Assembly (NCBI GenBank): GCA_026419785.1
Contig: JAODTK010004187.1
Coordinates: 124,001-188,000, forward strand
DNA length: 64,000 bases
DNA from: Sclerodactyla briareus
Lineage: Eukaryota; Echinodermata; Holothuroidea; Dendrochirotida; Sclerodactylidae
Reading direction: 5' to 3'
Position 1 is the first letter of the stretch; every line of letters starts with the position of its first letter. Shown piece after piece: positions 13,001 through 28,000 of the stretch. Both the position numbers and the translations under genes were made by a program. The notes under the pieces were generated by a model. That model did not search any database. It saw nothing but the letters and a program-made list of their open reading frames with translations, and was not told the DNA's origin.

Positions 13001-16000
13001 TCTTCAAACTGCTTGAAGGTGATCGTGGGGGTCCCACTCTTGTCCAGAGCTGCTGGGGGCTGCTGCTGGGCTCAGAGGGGGTGTCGCCGTTGTTTCGGTC
13101 CGAGGGCTCTGCCTTCATCCTGTACTCCCATCGTTGACTGTTTCATTTTTTGTTGCTCCAATCTGATCTGTTCCCCCGTGGGGGAATGTGGAATGTGAAT
13201 CTGGGAAACCGGCCCCAGTTTTGGAATGTAGGGTGATCCCTGCGGCTCTTTTATGGCTCCCATTTGATCGCTGAATTTCCCTGCCTTTGCTGTCCATCAT
13301 TTGACCAGGAAAGCCCCCATGGAAGACTGGACAGTGGGAATGCGTTTGTGTGTTATGGGCAATGGGCTCCTATATTACTAGACCCTGGAGTCCCAGTGAA
13401 ACCTTTAGGAGGCAACGGCAAGACGACTATCTTCAGGGGTGAGGCGGGAGAGCGACACAACTTCTTCACTTTTCAAATATGTTCAAAATGTCAGCAGCTG
13501 TAGAGATTCCGAATACCAAGAGACCTACACCTTTTCTGGTGATGTGTCCGTGGGAGCCTCCTAGAGCCATCTTTCTCCTACCTACTTCTTGTGGTAACCC
13601 ACACATCACAGGGAGCTTCCCGGTTCCGGCACATTCATTTTTGCACCAGACTGGCCATTCTCTAGCCCTGCAGTTCTGCTGCAAGTATCTTTATTTCCAG
13701 CAGTATCCAGACGTTCAGATTCAGTCATTTCACCCTGTTCGTGTTCATTCCCCTCCATCTTCCCCGATTCAGGTTTCTTCGTCCCTTGCTGCATCTTCAA
13801 GCTCAGTCTCCGTTGGAGGACTCTATGGCTATTTTCGGCATCTTGCTTGTTGGTTCCTCATGCTTTTCCTCCTCAGTTAGGCCGGCCTCCTGACTCCACC
13901 TTGTGTCAGACCAACCTTCGCGTTCACACCCTTCCAGCCGATTCGCCCGGCTCCTCCTTGATTTTGACTCCCTTCTGACTTTCGCCAGCTCGGCTCCCGT
14001 TCTGGCAATGAGAAACAGAGGTGGCTTCGTGGCTGCAACAACGAATCAACTGTCTGATCTGTTTGGTCCATTTCAGGGATTTCCCAGCTAAGTTTGGACA
14101 CTGCACCCAGCCTTTGAGCGATCCCACAGCGTTCGATTTAGGGATTGGGGTGGGGCCGGTGGGCGTAGAGGTTATCCGGGTTGACCTGGGAATGTTGTTG
14201 TTGGCAGGTCCTCTTTGTACGAGCGCCCTCTATTGTCTTTGAGACCGTCTCGCTCGGAACTCAGAGAGGGTTTGAGAGGAGGGAGCAGAGGACTCCTGTG
14301 CACTCGTGCTGCAGGTACCCTTCGAATGTTGGATTCACCATCCTGGATAAAAAGACAAGCCAATTATTCCTGGTCACTATTGATTCACATATCACTGTCT
14401 GGCCGATTTGTGCGATAGTGAGGTTTTTGTTGTAGTATTCAGTTTGGTTTTACTCATCGGTAAGAGTTGTAAGAGGGGGGGGGGGGCAGGGGATATGCTT
14501 GCTGGCTCATAATGACAACATCAGAACCTGAAAACAAGAAGACTGCCGTTTGCCAGCCTTCCATAATACTAGTGCTTTCCATATATTCATTTTTAGGGTA
14601 TATGAATAAATTAGATTAACAAAGAATATTACATCAGATGAACTGAAGAACTCACAATGCTCATTCAATCCTAATCATGCTTGAATATTACCATTTGCCT
14701 TCCATTTTTGGAAAATATGTTTCAGCTAATGTATGACGCTCTTCTGAAGTCTGTCCAAAGACTGCATGATGATTGACACATCAATCAGTCTTTAGATGTT
14801 TAATATGAAAGATCGGGATTCCTACTATCCACGGTAGCTCCTATACTGCCAATCCTTATTCCAGCAGATAGATTTTCTGAAAATGCAATGGATGAATCCA
14901 TCAAGCGACACAAAAATAAGGGTGAAAAAGCCCAACCGGCCTCACAAGTGAGCATGTCTTGGACAGATCCTAATTCGGACATATTGGAGTCAACCGACCA
15001 AAATTCCATGTTTAAATTGATTGAGACTATTATGTTGACTACATACAGTGCACGAGTTTCGTGAAAATCTGTATGATGTACAGACACACATTTTTTTTTT
15101 TGCGATCTCCCTCCTCCGCGACTGTGGCTATGATAGAGTGGTGTTTCCACAACTACACTTATTCATACTGCCCAGAACGTTATGTCGAGTAATAGTGGCC
15201 TATGGCAAGTTGCCATGGTAACAGACAATGCTGACTACAGAGGCCTAGGTCTTGTTTGCTGAGGCCATCATGTAACATACAATGGCCACAAATTTGGCAG
15301 TGGGTATTATGCGTAACTATACGTCACAGGACGTTCCTCCAGCACTCCGTCTCGAGGCATTGATGGGGTTTCAGGGCATAAAGTTTGGCATGGCTCCATT
15401 GTCCTGCACTGCAGTCTCGTTACTCTATTAACATTTTGATGAGGTGTCGCGTTTAGAGTGTGTCATGGGTCGACAGACCCGCGAAACGGTGTTCAGGTGC
15501 ATTAGCAAAATTAATGCGTTCCGCGGCGGTGCCCTCGAACGAAAAAATTGGTACATCAAGAAACCCTTAAGTGTATTTCATCATGCGTGACAGGGACGTC
15601 TTAGGCACAGATGCTGAAGGTTGAACCAGAAGCCAAAGCTTAGTGATTCCTTGACCCTATCTTTCTGACAACCTATAGCCAGACAAAAGGACAAAGGGTA
15701 GATTGTACCAGCTCATTATGGGGCAATAACGTCCCATTTTTCCTCAACCAACCAAACCAAACCTATACTCTGATAAAGAAAACTACCACTAATTTCAAGG
15801 TTTTCAGACTGACCTCTGGTGACCTCAACATGAAACTCTGATCTGACCCCACAACCAAGGGGTTATGTACTTATCATGAAGATCACATACCAAGTATGCG
15901 CGGCATCAAGCCGGGTGGGTTGAGTATCGGGTTTTACAAGCCAGAATGGCCGAATATTGATTCTGACAATTTTTTTTTTATTTTTGAAAAAATCACCCTC

Positions 16001-19000
16001 GGACCGGAGCCAAAAACATAGGGTTCCTGTACTCCCCAAAGAAAGCTTTACACACAAAATCTCAACCGATCAGACCCAATCATTATGACTTATTGTGGTC
16101 ACAATAAAAGTTTTCAGACTACCTCTGGTGGCCTCACATGAAACTCTGACCTGACCCCAAAACAATATGGTTTATGAATCATCTTATCATGAGAGAACTC
16201 CATATCACGTAATGAAGCTTAATCCATCCGGGTGGGTTGAGTTATCTTGTTTTGTTAACAAGCCAAAATTGGCCCAAATATTGGAATTTCCACAAATTTT
16301 CTATTTGACCAAAAAATCAACCCGACCTGAACCAAAACAATAGGTCCTGTAACTCCCCTAAGGAATGCCTACACACAAAATCTCAACCTGATCAGACAAA
16401 ACCTTCTGGACACTATCGTGTTTTACAAGCTTTTTAGAAATCTTGACTCTGATGACTCTGACCTGACCCCAAAAGAAATAGTTTCTTGTACGCATCATGG
16501 GGAACAAACATACCATTATGAGCGACATCCATCCAGATGGGGTCGAGGTATCCTGTTTACAAGCCAAAATTGGCCAAAAATATTGACTTTCCACAAATTT
16601 TCTCTTTCGAACCAAAAATTCACCCTCGACCTGACCCAAAAGCAATAGGGGTCTTGTACTCCACATAAGAAAGCTACTAACCAAAGTTCAGCTTGATCGG
16701 ACCAACTGTTTTTGGACTAGCGTTGTATACAAGGATTCAGACTTGACCTCTGGTGAACTCAGATGACCTCTGATTGACCCCAAAAACAACAGGTTCATGT
16801 ACTCATCATGGGAAACACACAGACCAAGTATGAGCTGTCAGCCATCCAGGCGGGATCAAATTAGTTATGTGTTTACAGGCCAAAATTGGCTAAAATATTG
16901 ACTTTTACAAAATTTCTATTTTGACAGAATTCACCCCCGACTATACCACAAACAATAGGGGCCTGTGCTCCCCATAAGAAAACTTCACAACTAAATATCA
17001 AAACCGATCAGACCAACCATTCTGGACTTAATCGTGTTTACAGGATTTCAGACTTGACCTCTGGTGTCCCTCATGAGACCTTTGACCTGACCCCAAAACA
17101 ATAGGGATCATGTACTCATCATAGGAAACACACATAAGAAGCAATGAGCCCACTTCATCCAGGCGGGGTTGAGTCAGTTTACAAGCCAAATTGGCCAAAA
17201 TATCAATTTTTGACTATTTTTCCTAATTTCTCTCAAAAATGTGACCCCCAATCAACAACATCACAATGATATGTTTCCTTGTACTTCCCCATAAGAAAGC
17301 TACACACCAATTTCAGCTTGATTGGGACAACTGTTCGAATTACCTGGTTTACAAGGATTTCAGACTTTGACCTCTGGTGACGCCTCAGATGACTTTTGAC
17401 CTGACCCCAAAACAATAGGGAGCATGTACTCATCGGGGTAACAACTTACATACCAAGTATAGGCTCAATTCATCCAGGTGGGGTGAGTTAGTGTGTTTAC
17501 AAGAAGCCAAAAGTGGCCAAATATCATTTTGACTATTTCCTAAATTCTCCCAAAAATGATACCCAATCAACACCCAAAACAATAGGGTTCTTTTACTCCC
17601 ATAAGAAAGCTACACACCAAATTTCAGCTTGATTTGGACCAAAAATGTTTTGGACTTATCTGTTTACAAGATTTCATACTGTTGACTCTTGCTGACTTTT
17701 GGACCTGACCCCAAAAACACTAGGTATCATGTAATCATCAGGGGAACACACCTACAAAGTAGGAGCTCAATTCATCCAGGTGGCGGTGATGTTATGTGTT
17801 TACAAGCCAAATATTTGCCAGAAATATCGATTTTTGATATTCCTAAATTCTCCCAAAAATGACCCCACTCAACACCCAAAAAATAGGGTTCTTGTACTCC
17901 CCTTAAAGGAAGTACCCCCAATTTCAGCTTGATTGACCAACTGTTTCGGACTTATCGTCGGGTGTACAAGATTTCAGTACTTTGACCACTGGTGACCTCG
18001 AGATGATCTTTGACCTGACCAAAAACAATGGGATCATGTACTCCTCTATGGGGAAACCCACACATTACCAAGTATGAGCTCAATTCATCCGGTGGAATTG
18101 AGTTAGTGTGTTACAAGCCCAAAGTTGGCAAAATATCAAGTTTTGACATTCCTAATTCTTCCAAACATGACCCCCAATTCAACACCCAAAATGATGGGTT
18201 CTTGTACTCCCATTGAGAAATCTACACACTTAATTTCAGCTTGATCGGACAACTGTTTCGGAATTAAGGTTTACCAAGGATTTCAGACTTTGACCTCTGG
18301 TGGACCTCGAGGACTTTGACATGACCCCAAAACAATTAGGGTCAGCATGGGGAACACAATACCAATTCGAGCTTCATTCCATCCAGGTGGGGTCGAGTTT
18401 CGTGTGTACAAAGGCACCATAATTGACCAAAATATCAACGTTTCACACATTTTCAATTTTTTACCAAAATTCACCCCCAACCAGAACCAAAAAACAATGG
18501 GATTCTGTACTCCCCATAAGGAGAGCTATACAACAAAATTTCACTTGATCGGACCCACGTTCTGAATGAGGCATTGTTTACAAGGTTTTCAGACTTGACC
18601 TCGGTTGACCCAGACTGACCCCAAAACTAGAGCACCAATGGTGCTGTAGCTAAAACCGCAAAAATATACAAACACATGTACATCATGTGACTAAGCTTCA
18701 ACATCTAGGCCAAAAAGGCAATTTCAAACAATGGCCTATTATGACTCTGTTGTAATTGGACTGGGACCTTGATTGTCATACAGGCGCCCAAAGAGTTTAG
18801 CAGTCAATGAACATTGTACTCGCGTTACGCCATCATCCATCACAAGAAGACCAATTGAGAGGAAAAGGCCATTATCACACAAAGGCCTATTATTGTGCCC
18901 TTTAAATGACCTCATATGGTCAAAGAGTCCCAGTCAGTGGGGAAATGGGTGTGGATGATGCAATTTGCAAAATAATCGGAATGACCACTAGATGAATACC

Positions 19001-22000
19001 TACGGTTTCAATGGTATATGTATGATGACCAGAATGATTATCCATTATACGCGGAGGAGAATAGGCACGTTGACAGAAGCACATTTGGCTGGAGTCAGGG
19101 AAAAAAAAAATAGTAGGAAGGACTGGCAATGTAGTAGTCTCGTAAATGTTTGCCAAATTGGCCATCACAAAAATTGGCAAAATGACCAATAGACTAATAG
19201 TGACTACCTGCGAATAACATATGTTGTATCATCTTGGTAAGAAAAATAGGCAATGGAGGTGCGCCCTCACATTAATGAATGAAAAATAATTTATGACTCA
19301 GCTTTCTTTAACTTGAATGGAGTATGGAGAGCAGGGATGTGTTCAATTTGTGAATGTTACAGATACCACAGGCTGACAGGTAGTTCCATCCCATGGCCAG
19401 ACTGCTGCCAGAAACTGTAGGTTATTGGCTAATGACCAGACTACAGGACCTAATGCACCTATCAAAACAGAACCTCTCAAAAAAAAAAAAAGCCCCTTCC
19501 AATGAATGTTGAGGAACCACATACCTTTTATATGTGCTCAGTAATAATACACCTACACTGGCTCACTAGGTGATGATAATTTTATGAGCAGTGCAAGGTT
19601 GTCCCTCCCCCAACTTCCCCATTCCAAAACAATAGACATGGCAAGCTAGTGTACAAAGAGTAAACAGAGGTCGTCTATTCTAGAGTTAAGAGGCAATGGA
19701 TGACCAGAGAAGGGTGACCCACTCAAGCTGAATGGAATACAAGATGTGGGCTAGAATTGGGGGAGTTCAAGGGACGGAATACAAGTCAATTGAGTTCCAT
19801 AATTTTATGACGGGTGATGAAAGTGTGAAGTGCACGACAAAATCAAATTAGTTAATTAAAAGTCAATATGGGTACAAGTGACAGGCAACTGCAGTGTAAA
19901 TTCAATTTACCTGGCTATCAAATGTTCAGCTTATCACAAGGTTCTATTTTAGTTGTAGAAAATGCTGCAGCAATTAAAACTTTCAACATCAATTGATTCG
20001 ATCCTTTATGAAATATGCACTATATAGAATAGCTTTAAGACTTCTGACCTTAAATCCCCGGAAACCATCAAGTTTACATCATCGTGATAATGCGACAGAG
20101 TTCCATGGTAAGCCAATTACATTGTAGAGAGAAGAAAAGCATTTTGCAGATTTTTGGCAGTTTTTTTCACATGAAGTTTATTAGTGCCCTTTACTTAACA
20201 ACTTTTGACCAGAAAAGTTTGTAGTATGGCTATTACATTCATTATGATCGGACATCAACATTAGGCACTTAAATTGGTAGGATGAGAAAGACATTTGGCG
20301 TTATGCACAAGAATGGGCCCTGGGGCTCACACTGGGCACACGTCCAAATTCTGAAAACTCTATTAGACCATCATACTGACTAAACATTAAAACAAATCTT
20401 TGTAGAGAAAGCATTTGCCATGATTCACATTATTATGGGCCATATGGCCAATTGGGCCTCGGACCAGAGAGACGTTCGCAAACACCACCAATTGGCCAAA
20501 CCCCAGTAGCATACAAGTAAAAATCAATTGAAACTGTGAGAGTGCATATAAAGTACCATGAGTGATATTTCATGTATGGACCTCTGCCCAAGTGAGGGAA
20601 GGAAAAATCCCTGAAACCGCACAAGGAATATCTGTTACAACAGTAGTAAGCAATGAGCATCCAAAATGGAGAAGCATTTGCAGTAATGCCACATGATGTG
20701 AACCAGAGCATACACTGGGCCTTGGGTACAAATCATTGGGCACCCTGCAGTACAGGTACAAACTATGGACATCTTATGACCCAAACACAGCACTGTGCAA
20801 CCAAAATGCAGGATGCTACAAGATTTTTGCGGTCTTTCATTATGGGGCCTGGGCCAAAATAGGCCTGGACCCAAAATTCCCCAAAACACCCCAATGGCCC
20901 TCTAAGAAAATCAATTGAAGCTTGTGGGAGGAGAGATGCATTTCACAGTACCATTGTGTGGGAATTTGATGAAAGGGGGCTGACGGGCCCAAGTGGGACA
21001 TTGACCCAAAAATCCCGGAACACCCCAAAGGTTACAGCTGTCGGACCTCCTATGATGAAATGTCAGAATTGTGCATAAATTTGGAGAGAGCATTTGCAAA
21101 ATTCCCACATGTGGGCCCCAGGGCCCAACTGGGCCATTGTGGACCCCCAAATACCTGAGCACAGCACCCTAAAGATAGGACATTAGACCCACCCATCAGG
21201 GCTGAACATCAGCACTGTGCAACAAAATTGTAGGAGATACAAGATTTTATGGTATTATTTCATTTAATGGGCCCAAAAAAACTGGGCCATGAGCCCCAAA
21301 TCCTAAACACCCCCAGGGCCCTCTACCCAAGGGACCATTATGTTGTAACTATTGAGGAAAAATCAAATGGATTGTGGGAGGAGATGCCTTTCCAAGGACG
21401 ATTGGTGAATTCATAAAATGGGCCCTTGGGGCCCGAGTGGGGCCTTGGACCAGCAATGCCTGAACACCGCGAAGGTACCGTTGTTTAGATAGGACGATCA
21501 TAGACTGAACATCAGTACTGTCCACAAAAATTTGTAGGGGAGATACCATTTTGAAATTTTACACATAAGGCGCCTAGAATTGCCCCTTTAAGGCTTGACC
21601 TTGGCCTCCACAGGTCAAACATGTCCCATGGGTCAATAACAATGTGTCAAGTTCAGGCGACATCCCGCGCAGAATTCAATGTTGAGAGGCAAAAAAGGCA
21701 AGTGTAACACAAGGGATGGATGGATGGATAGATAGATAGATAGAGAGATAGTCGATAGATTTAGATAGATAGATAGAGTGACATGCAGAATTCCAATAGC
21801 TAACGCATAGATGGTTTGAGTAACAATAGGGTTCTTGTATCATCATGGGAAACACACTGACCAAGTCTGAGGCTTCATCCATCAAGTGGGGTCGATTATC
21901 GTGTTGTTGTTTAAAGCCAGCGTACATACACACACACATACATACACACACATTGTCATGACGCATAGATTCCTCTGACTTCGTCAATGAATCAAAGCTG

Positions 22001-25000
22001 GGGTATTTTGTAACAACCTCTGAGTCTGCAACGAGTGAACAAAGTTATGTTGGAACATTTCCTGGCCAATTCTTTCACCATTCCAAGATTTTTGCATGCT
22101 GGAATATTCATGTCGCGTGTAATGGGGACAATTTGTGGTTTCCCCGTAACCATGTAAAATTTGTAGCATTATCACAAACTCAGGGGGACACATCAACAAT
22201 GTGTGTCTGAATGAGCAAAGGCATCCTACATGAGAATTTTATCAATTGGTGTGCTATTTGAAAGTATAGTGATCACACATTATTGAAAAATTGGTGGAAT
22301 TCTTCATATTTGAAAGTGGTCAAAACAATAAAATCAACAAAACTTCACGGGTTTGTGAATCCTGGGAATGTATGAATCCTTACCCCATATTGGACCCGAC
22401 CCTCTGCACCCCACCCCCGCGCCATTGAACTCTGGCAATAACACAAATCCGGGTTGGCACCCCATCCCCTTCTCTTTTCCAGGCCGAAGGCGTGCTAGAA
22501 TTGGGGGCGAAGGCCCGCAACTCCGCAGAGGAGGAAACCCGTGATGGCCCGGATGTGGGGACGGTTGGGCGGGAGTGTCCAATATGGGGTAAGTATTCAT
22601 ACTTCACAGATTTACAAACCATGAAGTTGTGTTGAATCTATTTCAGATATTCAACTTACTCCATATTGGCCCTGCACCAGACTAGCACAGGGCCACTGGC
22701 GGTGTGCCCGTGCCATCACGGTGAACAGTGGACATGGTGGTAGAACGAATGGCGGGACCGTTCTTGTGAGACTACTTCAGCGATTTCAACCATCCGTGCC
22801 GTTGAGGGAGGACCATACCCAGGCCTCGTTGCGAGCGGTGCTGAGCAGGGACCAGGGGGGGGCCCCGGCAAGTGCGACGCAGCCGCGACCAGCCACACGG
22901 CCCTGGATAGGTGCCCGTCGTTCTGAAGAGCCGTACCGGTTCCGAAGAGCCGTTGAGACCGTTCTGGAGAACGGGAGAGCCGACCCTCAGCTCGCACGCA
23001 TGATCAGGCTCCGATGGCCGGATGAGACGGACCGCGGCTCCGGAGAGCCGAAACGGGAGAGTCGGTCAAACGGCTCTGTGGAGGCATTCCGAGGCTCCGG
23101 AGATCCGATCCCACTCCGAGTCGTTTAACGCTGGGGAGAGCTGATCTGAAGATTACGCGGCTCCTGGTGTACCGGTACCCACCCGCCCACGATCCGGCGA
23201 ATTGCCGAGAGCCAGTCCCGCTAGGGATCGCTGGGAAACCCGAACCCCGACTCAGTGCGGCGCCGGCTGGCTTCGGAAGACGTCAGTAGTCGGGCCAGGG
23301 CCGATAATACTCCGAAAGAATAGCCGGAAGGCTGGAGAGCCGATCCAGGGCGGGAGGATCTGATCAGTCCCGGAGGATTCGGCCCACGGCTCTGGGGGGC
23401 CGATTAGGGGTCGCAGCTTTGGCCCGCAGCTCTGGAGAGACGATCAGGAGGACTGGAAGAATCGGCCCAACGGGCGGAAGAGCGATCCGAGGCCGAAAGA
23501 GTCGGCCCACGGCTCCGGAGAGCCGGGAGAGCCGACTTCCTCGCAATCGAGGAGAGCCGTCTCTAAGCCGTAAGGAGGTCGAAGAGTTAGCCCCACGGCT
23601 CTGGAGAGCCGGGAGAGCCCTCTCCCTCGGCTCGTGAGATCCGTCTCGGAAGCCGAGAAGGAGTCTGGAAGAGGTCCGGTCCACGGCTCCGGAGAGCCGG
23701 GAAGACCGACCCATCGGCTTGTGCGAGCCGTCTCGGAGAGGGCGATAAGGAGGTCCGGAAGAGAGATCGGCCACGGACTCCGGAGAGCCGGGAAAGCAGA
23801 CTCCCTCGGCTCGGGAGAGCTGTCTCGGCGAGCCGATTGGAGGCCGGGAAGAGTGAGCTCACGGCTCGGAGAGCCGGGGGGAGGCCCACCCCTCGCCCCG
23901 TGAGAGCCGTCTCGGAAGAGCCGATAGGAGGTCGGGCAGAGTCGTTCACGGCTCCGGAGGGAGCCGGGAGGCCGACTCCTCGGTTGTGAGAGCCGTCTCG
24001 GAGAGCGAAAGGGAGGTCGGAAGAGTCGATTCACGGCTCCGGAAAGCCGGTGGAGAGAGCGACTCCTCGGATTGTGAGAGCCGTCTCGGAGAGGGGGAGC
24101 TAAAGGAGGCCGGAAGAGTCGGCCCACGGATCGGAGAGCAGGGAGTAAGGCAGACTCCTCGGGCGGGAGAGCGTCTCGGAGAGCGATTAGGAGGTCCGGA
24201 CGAGTTAAGAGAAGAGTTAGCTCACAGGCTTCGGAGAGCCGACTCCCTCGGCTGGGGAGTGAGAGCCGTCTCGGAGAGCCGATAAGGAGGAGGTCCGGAA
24301 GCGTCGGCCAACGGCTCCGGAGAGCCTGGAAAACCGACCCATCGCGGGAGAGCGCCTCAGAGAGCCGATTAAGAGGTACGGAAAGAGTTAGCCACGGATC
24401 GGAGAGCGGAGAGGGGAGAGGCCGACTCCCTCGGCTCGGAGAGCCGTCTCGGAGATCCGATTAGGAGGTCCGGAAGAGTCAGAACACCAGCCCCCGGAGG
24501 CCGGGGAAACCGAACCATCGTGGAAGGGTCCGAATTATGGGAGGCAGGAAGAGGCTCTGAGAGCACCGATCTTGCCTAGCAGAGCGGAAAGAGTCGGACA
24601 GCAGCTCTGGAGAGCGGGATGGCGATACCCGGCTCAGGCGGCCGGAAAGTCAGTCCATGGCTTGGATGCCCCTGGACAAGCCGACCCACAGCGCCGGAGA
24701 GCCGTCTCCGACTCTGGAGAGCGGGCCTGCGGCGTCTAGTGGCTATATGTGATGAGCAGGACAAGGCTGGGCGCCCCACAACGGCCAGGGGGGGCCTGGC
24801 CCACGGCCAATTCGGTGTGGGCCCGGCTGGAGAGCACGGCGGCTCCGGTGGTTTTGTCGAGGTAATGAGAGGTTGGGAGTCGCGAGCTGTGCGGTACGGA
24901 GCGGGTGGAGAGGGTCTTCGCATTGGGATGTGCTGGAGACCTGGTACAGTGTGAGGGAAGCGCGTCGGCGTATAGACTAAGTGTTAAGATGACTTTTCTC

Positions 25001-28000
25001 GTTGCCTCAGTCAATCCCGCCGCCTGGCCTGTCGATGAATGCGTTTTGTCCCCGTAGTCCGGCGCAGAGCTCCCAGGCGATCCCTGGTCTAGATTGGTAG
25101 AAAGAAGTCGAGGCCCCGGCGCATAGTCAACTGGAAAACCTGTCCCCTGAGGCGGGAAGCAGGAGAAGATTATCGTCTTGAAGGACGGAGGCGTTCTTCA
25201 GATCGAAGTAGTTAGTTAGCAGGGCCCTCAGAACAGTAACCATTTGCAGACTTTCGGTCGACTAATGAACAAAATTGTGAGGGGCGAAAGTGCGGCTCGG
25301 GCGTCATCTAACGATGCTTCCATGACGCCGTCTTCAGTCAAGGGGGTGGTATTCGCAGATAGAAGATATCTCCGCTGTGATGGCGACGGGGGGTACTGGA
25401 GTCTCCTTAGGGGAGGTAGTAAAAATGGCGGAGACGCCGCTGCCAACCCCCGAACCCCAAACTTCTGTGGGGAGCGGTCGGCTGCAGTCTACTTAAACGG
25501 ACGGAGCAGGGGATGCTCCCGCGGCTCTGAAACCGATATCCGCGGTGGCGGTAACGCTCCCCATAGAGGGTTTCTCCATACGAGTCTCACCTGGGGGCGC
25601 CTACCGACGCGGGGAGAAGAGGAAACGATAAAGTAAGGACTGACCAGCGACGGCACGGCCTGCTGCATCTGTATTTCCCCTGGAGAAAAGCTGAACGAAG
25701 GATGAGAGTGGTCAAGGAGTGGCCATGCGGCTTGGTCTGGGAAGCTCCTGAAAATTTCACAACGATTTCCAGTCCCTTAAGCTGCCCATGTGAAGGTGAC
25801 TTTGAACGGGCTGTCGACCCACCGCGTTGGGTTGCTAAAATATTTGTGCAGTCCTGAAGCCTAGAGCAGGGTATCCCCGCCGTGGCGCCCGTGGACGGCA
25901 TGACGGGTCGGGCCCACCGCGTCGGGGGAGACCTGGGGTGTTACGAATCGCACCGGAACCGGTTCGTTCGGCTCCCTCCGCGCTGAAAGTGGCCTCCGGT
26001 TAGGACGGGGAGAAAGGCAAAAGCGCCGGAATGGCAAGATCGGCAACCCCTCCGCGCGGGAGAGCGCAGCAGGCCGGAACGCGAGTGTCCAGGCACCCGA
26101 GTCCGGGCGGCTGGTCGGCGAGCCGGCTCTTGGTCGAATCCAGCGATGCTCGACTTTTCCGCGGCGGAGATTGATCGCTATACCCGAGGCTTAGGACGAG
26201 GAAGGATCTACGACGACGACGACCCGTCTGGCCTGTCAGTATACTGTGTTTGCCACGGTGAGACATGCGGCTCTTCGCCGTTCGAAGGGACGTGAAACGG
26301 TCCGAGGAAAAGCAGAGGAGAAAGGTCCTGTACCCCCGGTGTAGGGAACTATAGTCTTGGGGGCCGACTTCCAACTCGACTCATGGCCGACCGTGAGAAG
26401 AGGCTGCTGGCGAGCAAGGCGGACCTGGGATAAATGGCTGGGCCCGTGGGTGTTGGCAGCAACCCAGGACCGTGGCTGCCAGGACGGACAATTGGTTGCA
26501 GGTCTGAACGCCCCCCGCGGGACGGCGTCGGTCCGTTCCACGGCCAGACCGGGCCGTTCCGGCCCTGGTCGACGGGCCCGCCGCCAGTATTGGCTGCACG
26601 GCAACGGCACCGAATATGACGGGGCGGGTTTACCGCAGTCCAACCGGTCACCCCGGCCTCTCGGTTGGGTCGGCTCCCTCCGAGCCGGGAGGGGCCCCGG
26701 CCCCCAACCCGTGCCGGAGGGTTTACCGCAGTCCAACCGAGCACCCCGGCCGGACCCGGTTGTCGCTCCCTCTGCGCGGGAGGGGCCCCGGCCCGTGACG
26801 GGGCGGGTAACGCAGTTGCCGAGGATCACCAGGCCGGCAGGTTGGGTCGGCTCCTCTCGAGCGGGAGGGGCCCCGGCCCGTGACGGTGCCGCGGGTAACC
26901 GCGTCAAACCGAGATCACCCCGGGCCGGCCGGTGGGTCGGCTCCCTCCCGCGTGAGGGGCCTCGGCCCGGACGGGGGTGTTACGGCACCGAGCCGGAACC
27001 GGCACGACAAATCGGTTGTGCGGACAGCGAAGCCGAATCGCGGGCTTTTAGGAATCACCGGCCAGGTCCTAGGACTGGGATGATCCAGAGCTCCTGCCCG
27101 GGGGGGAAGACGGCTCCACAGGGCTAAACACACCCCTGACCCGAGGGCCTTCTCCCTTATTCCTCCCGGGGTCTTCTCGGGACCGAAGAGGATGAATCAC
27201 TCTCTGGCGACGATCCCCTGCCTTCTCCACTTCCGAAGACCGTTGGATGTCGCACCGGGGGTACGGGGCCTCAGGAGCACAATGACATACCGGTCTACCC
27301 TCCGAGTCTGGCCAGCAGCGGGGAAAACTGATGAGCCTACAAACGGAATCATTCTCCATACCTGAGGAGAAAGGCCGCTGAGGAAGTCTACGCCATGAAC
27401 CCTAGTTCACGGACATAAAAAATCAATACAAGGCAACGTAGCATACTTCGACACAACGGCGAACCAAGGTACAAGCGTCCTTTCGCCAACTAGGAGAAGG
27501 GCGCATAGGAGTCTCTCGTTCATGAACCCCCGCTCCTGGACAAGAGTCACTTACCATGGTAAAGTAGCAACAAAGGGACACATGAAAAAAAAATATCGGC
27601 GATCAAAAGTGATGTGCGGCTCCCATTTACCATAACTGGGAGAAGTGGCAAAAGTGGTATGCCTAAGTATCATCAACATTGATGATCGGAGTGGAAACGG
27701 CCCACTTCTCACTACTGGGAGGCCGCGGAGGAGGGGGTCTCTATGACCATGGAACCATCACCCACGGGCATAAAGCCAACAATATATATATAATTAAACG
27801 TGGAACATGCGTAAACATTAAAACATTGGAAGTACGCTCACACCCGAAGGGAACGAGCGTTAATTCCTGCAAGGGCCATCCCTCACGAACAGTGGAAACT
27901 ATGGGCAGTGAAACATTACAGTTAATCGGCTCGCACGTATTAATGGAAACGAGCCGACATTAGGCATGAAAACATAAACATACAGGACGAGGTACTGACT

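Noticed and set aside
16358-16684. 108-codon minus-strand frame
   Set aside because: It lies within the ten-unit satellite, and related frames recur out of register in neighbouring units.
20433-21162. Several 80-90-codon minus-strand frames
   Set aside because: Shadows of the ~150-bp satellite; the proteins repeat GP-rich words with the period of the array.
23364-24285. Long open frames up to 227 codons in the ~90-bp array
   Set aside because: Same reason: periodic Ser/Arg/Pro-rich translations of the repeat unit on both strands, with no domain.
26236-27127. Long overlapping open frames on both strands (up to 256 codons)
   Set aside because: They lie in a GC-rich ~95-bp tandem array. The proteins are Arg/Pro/Gly-rich repeats of the array, and stop codons are rare only because of composition.
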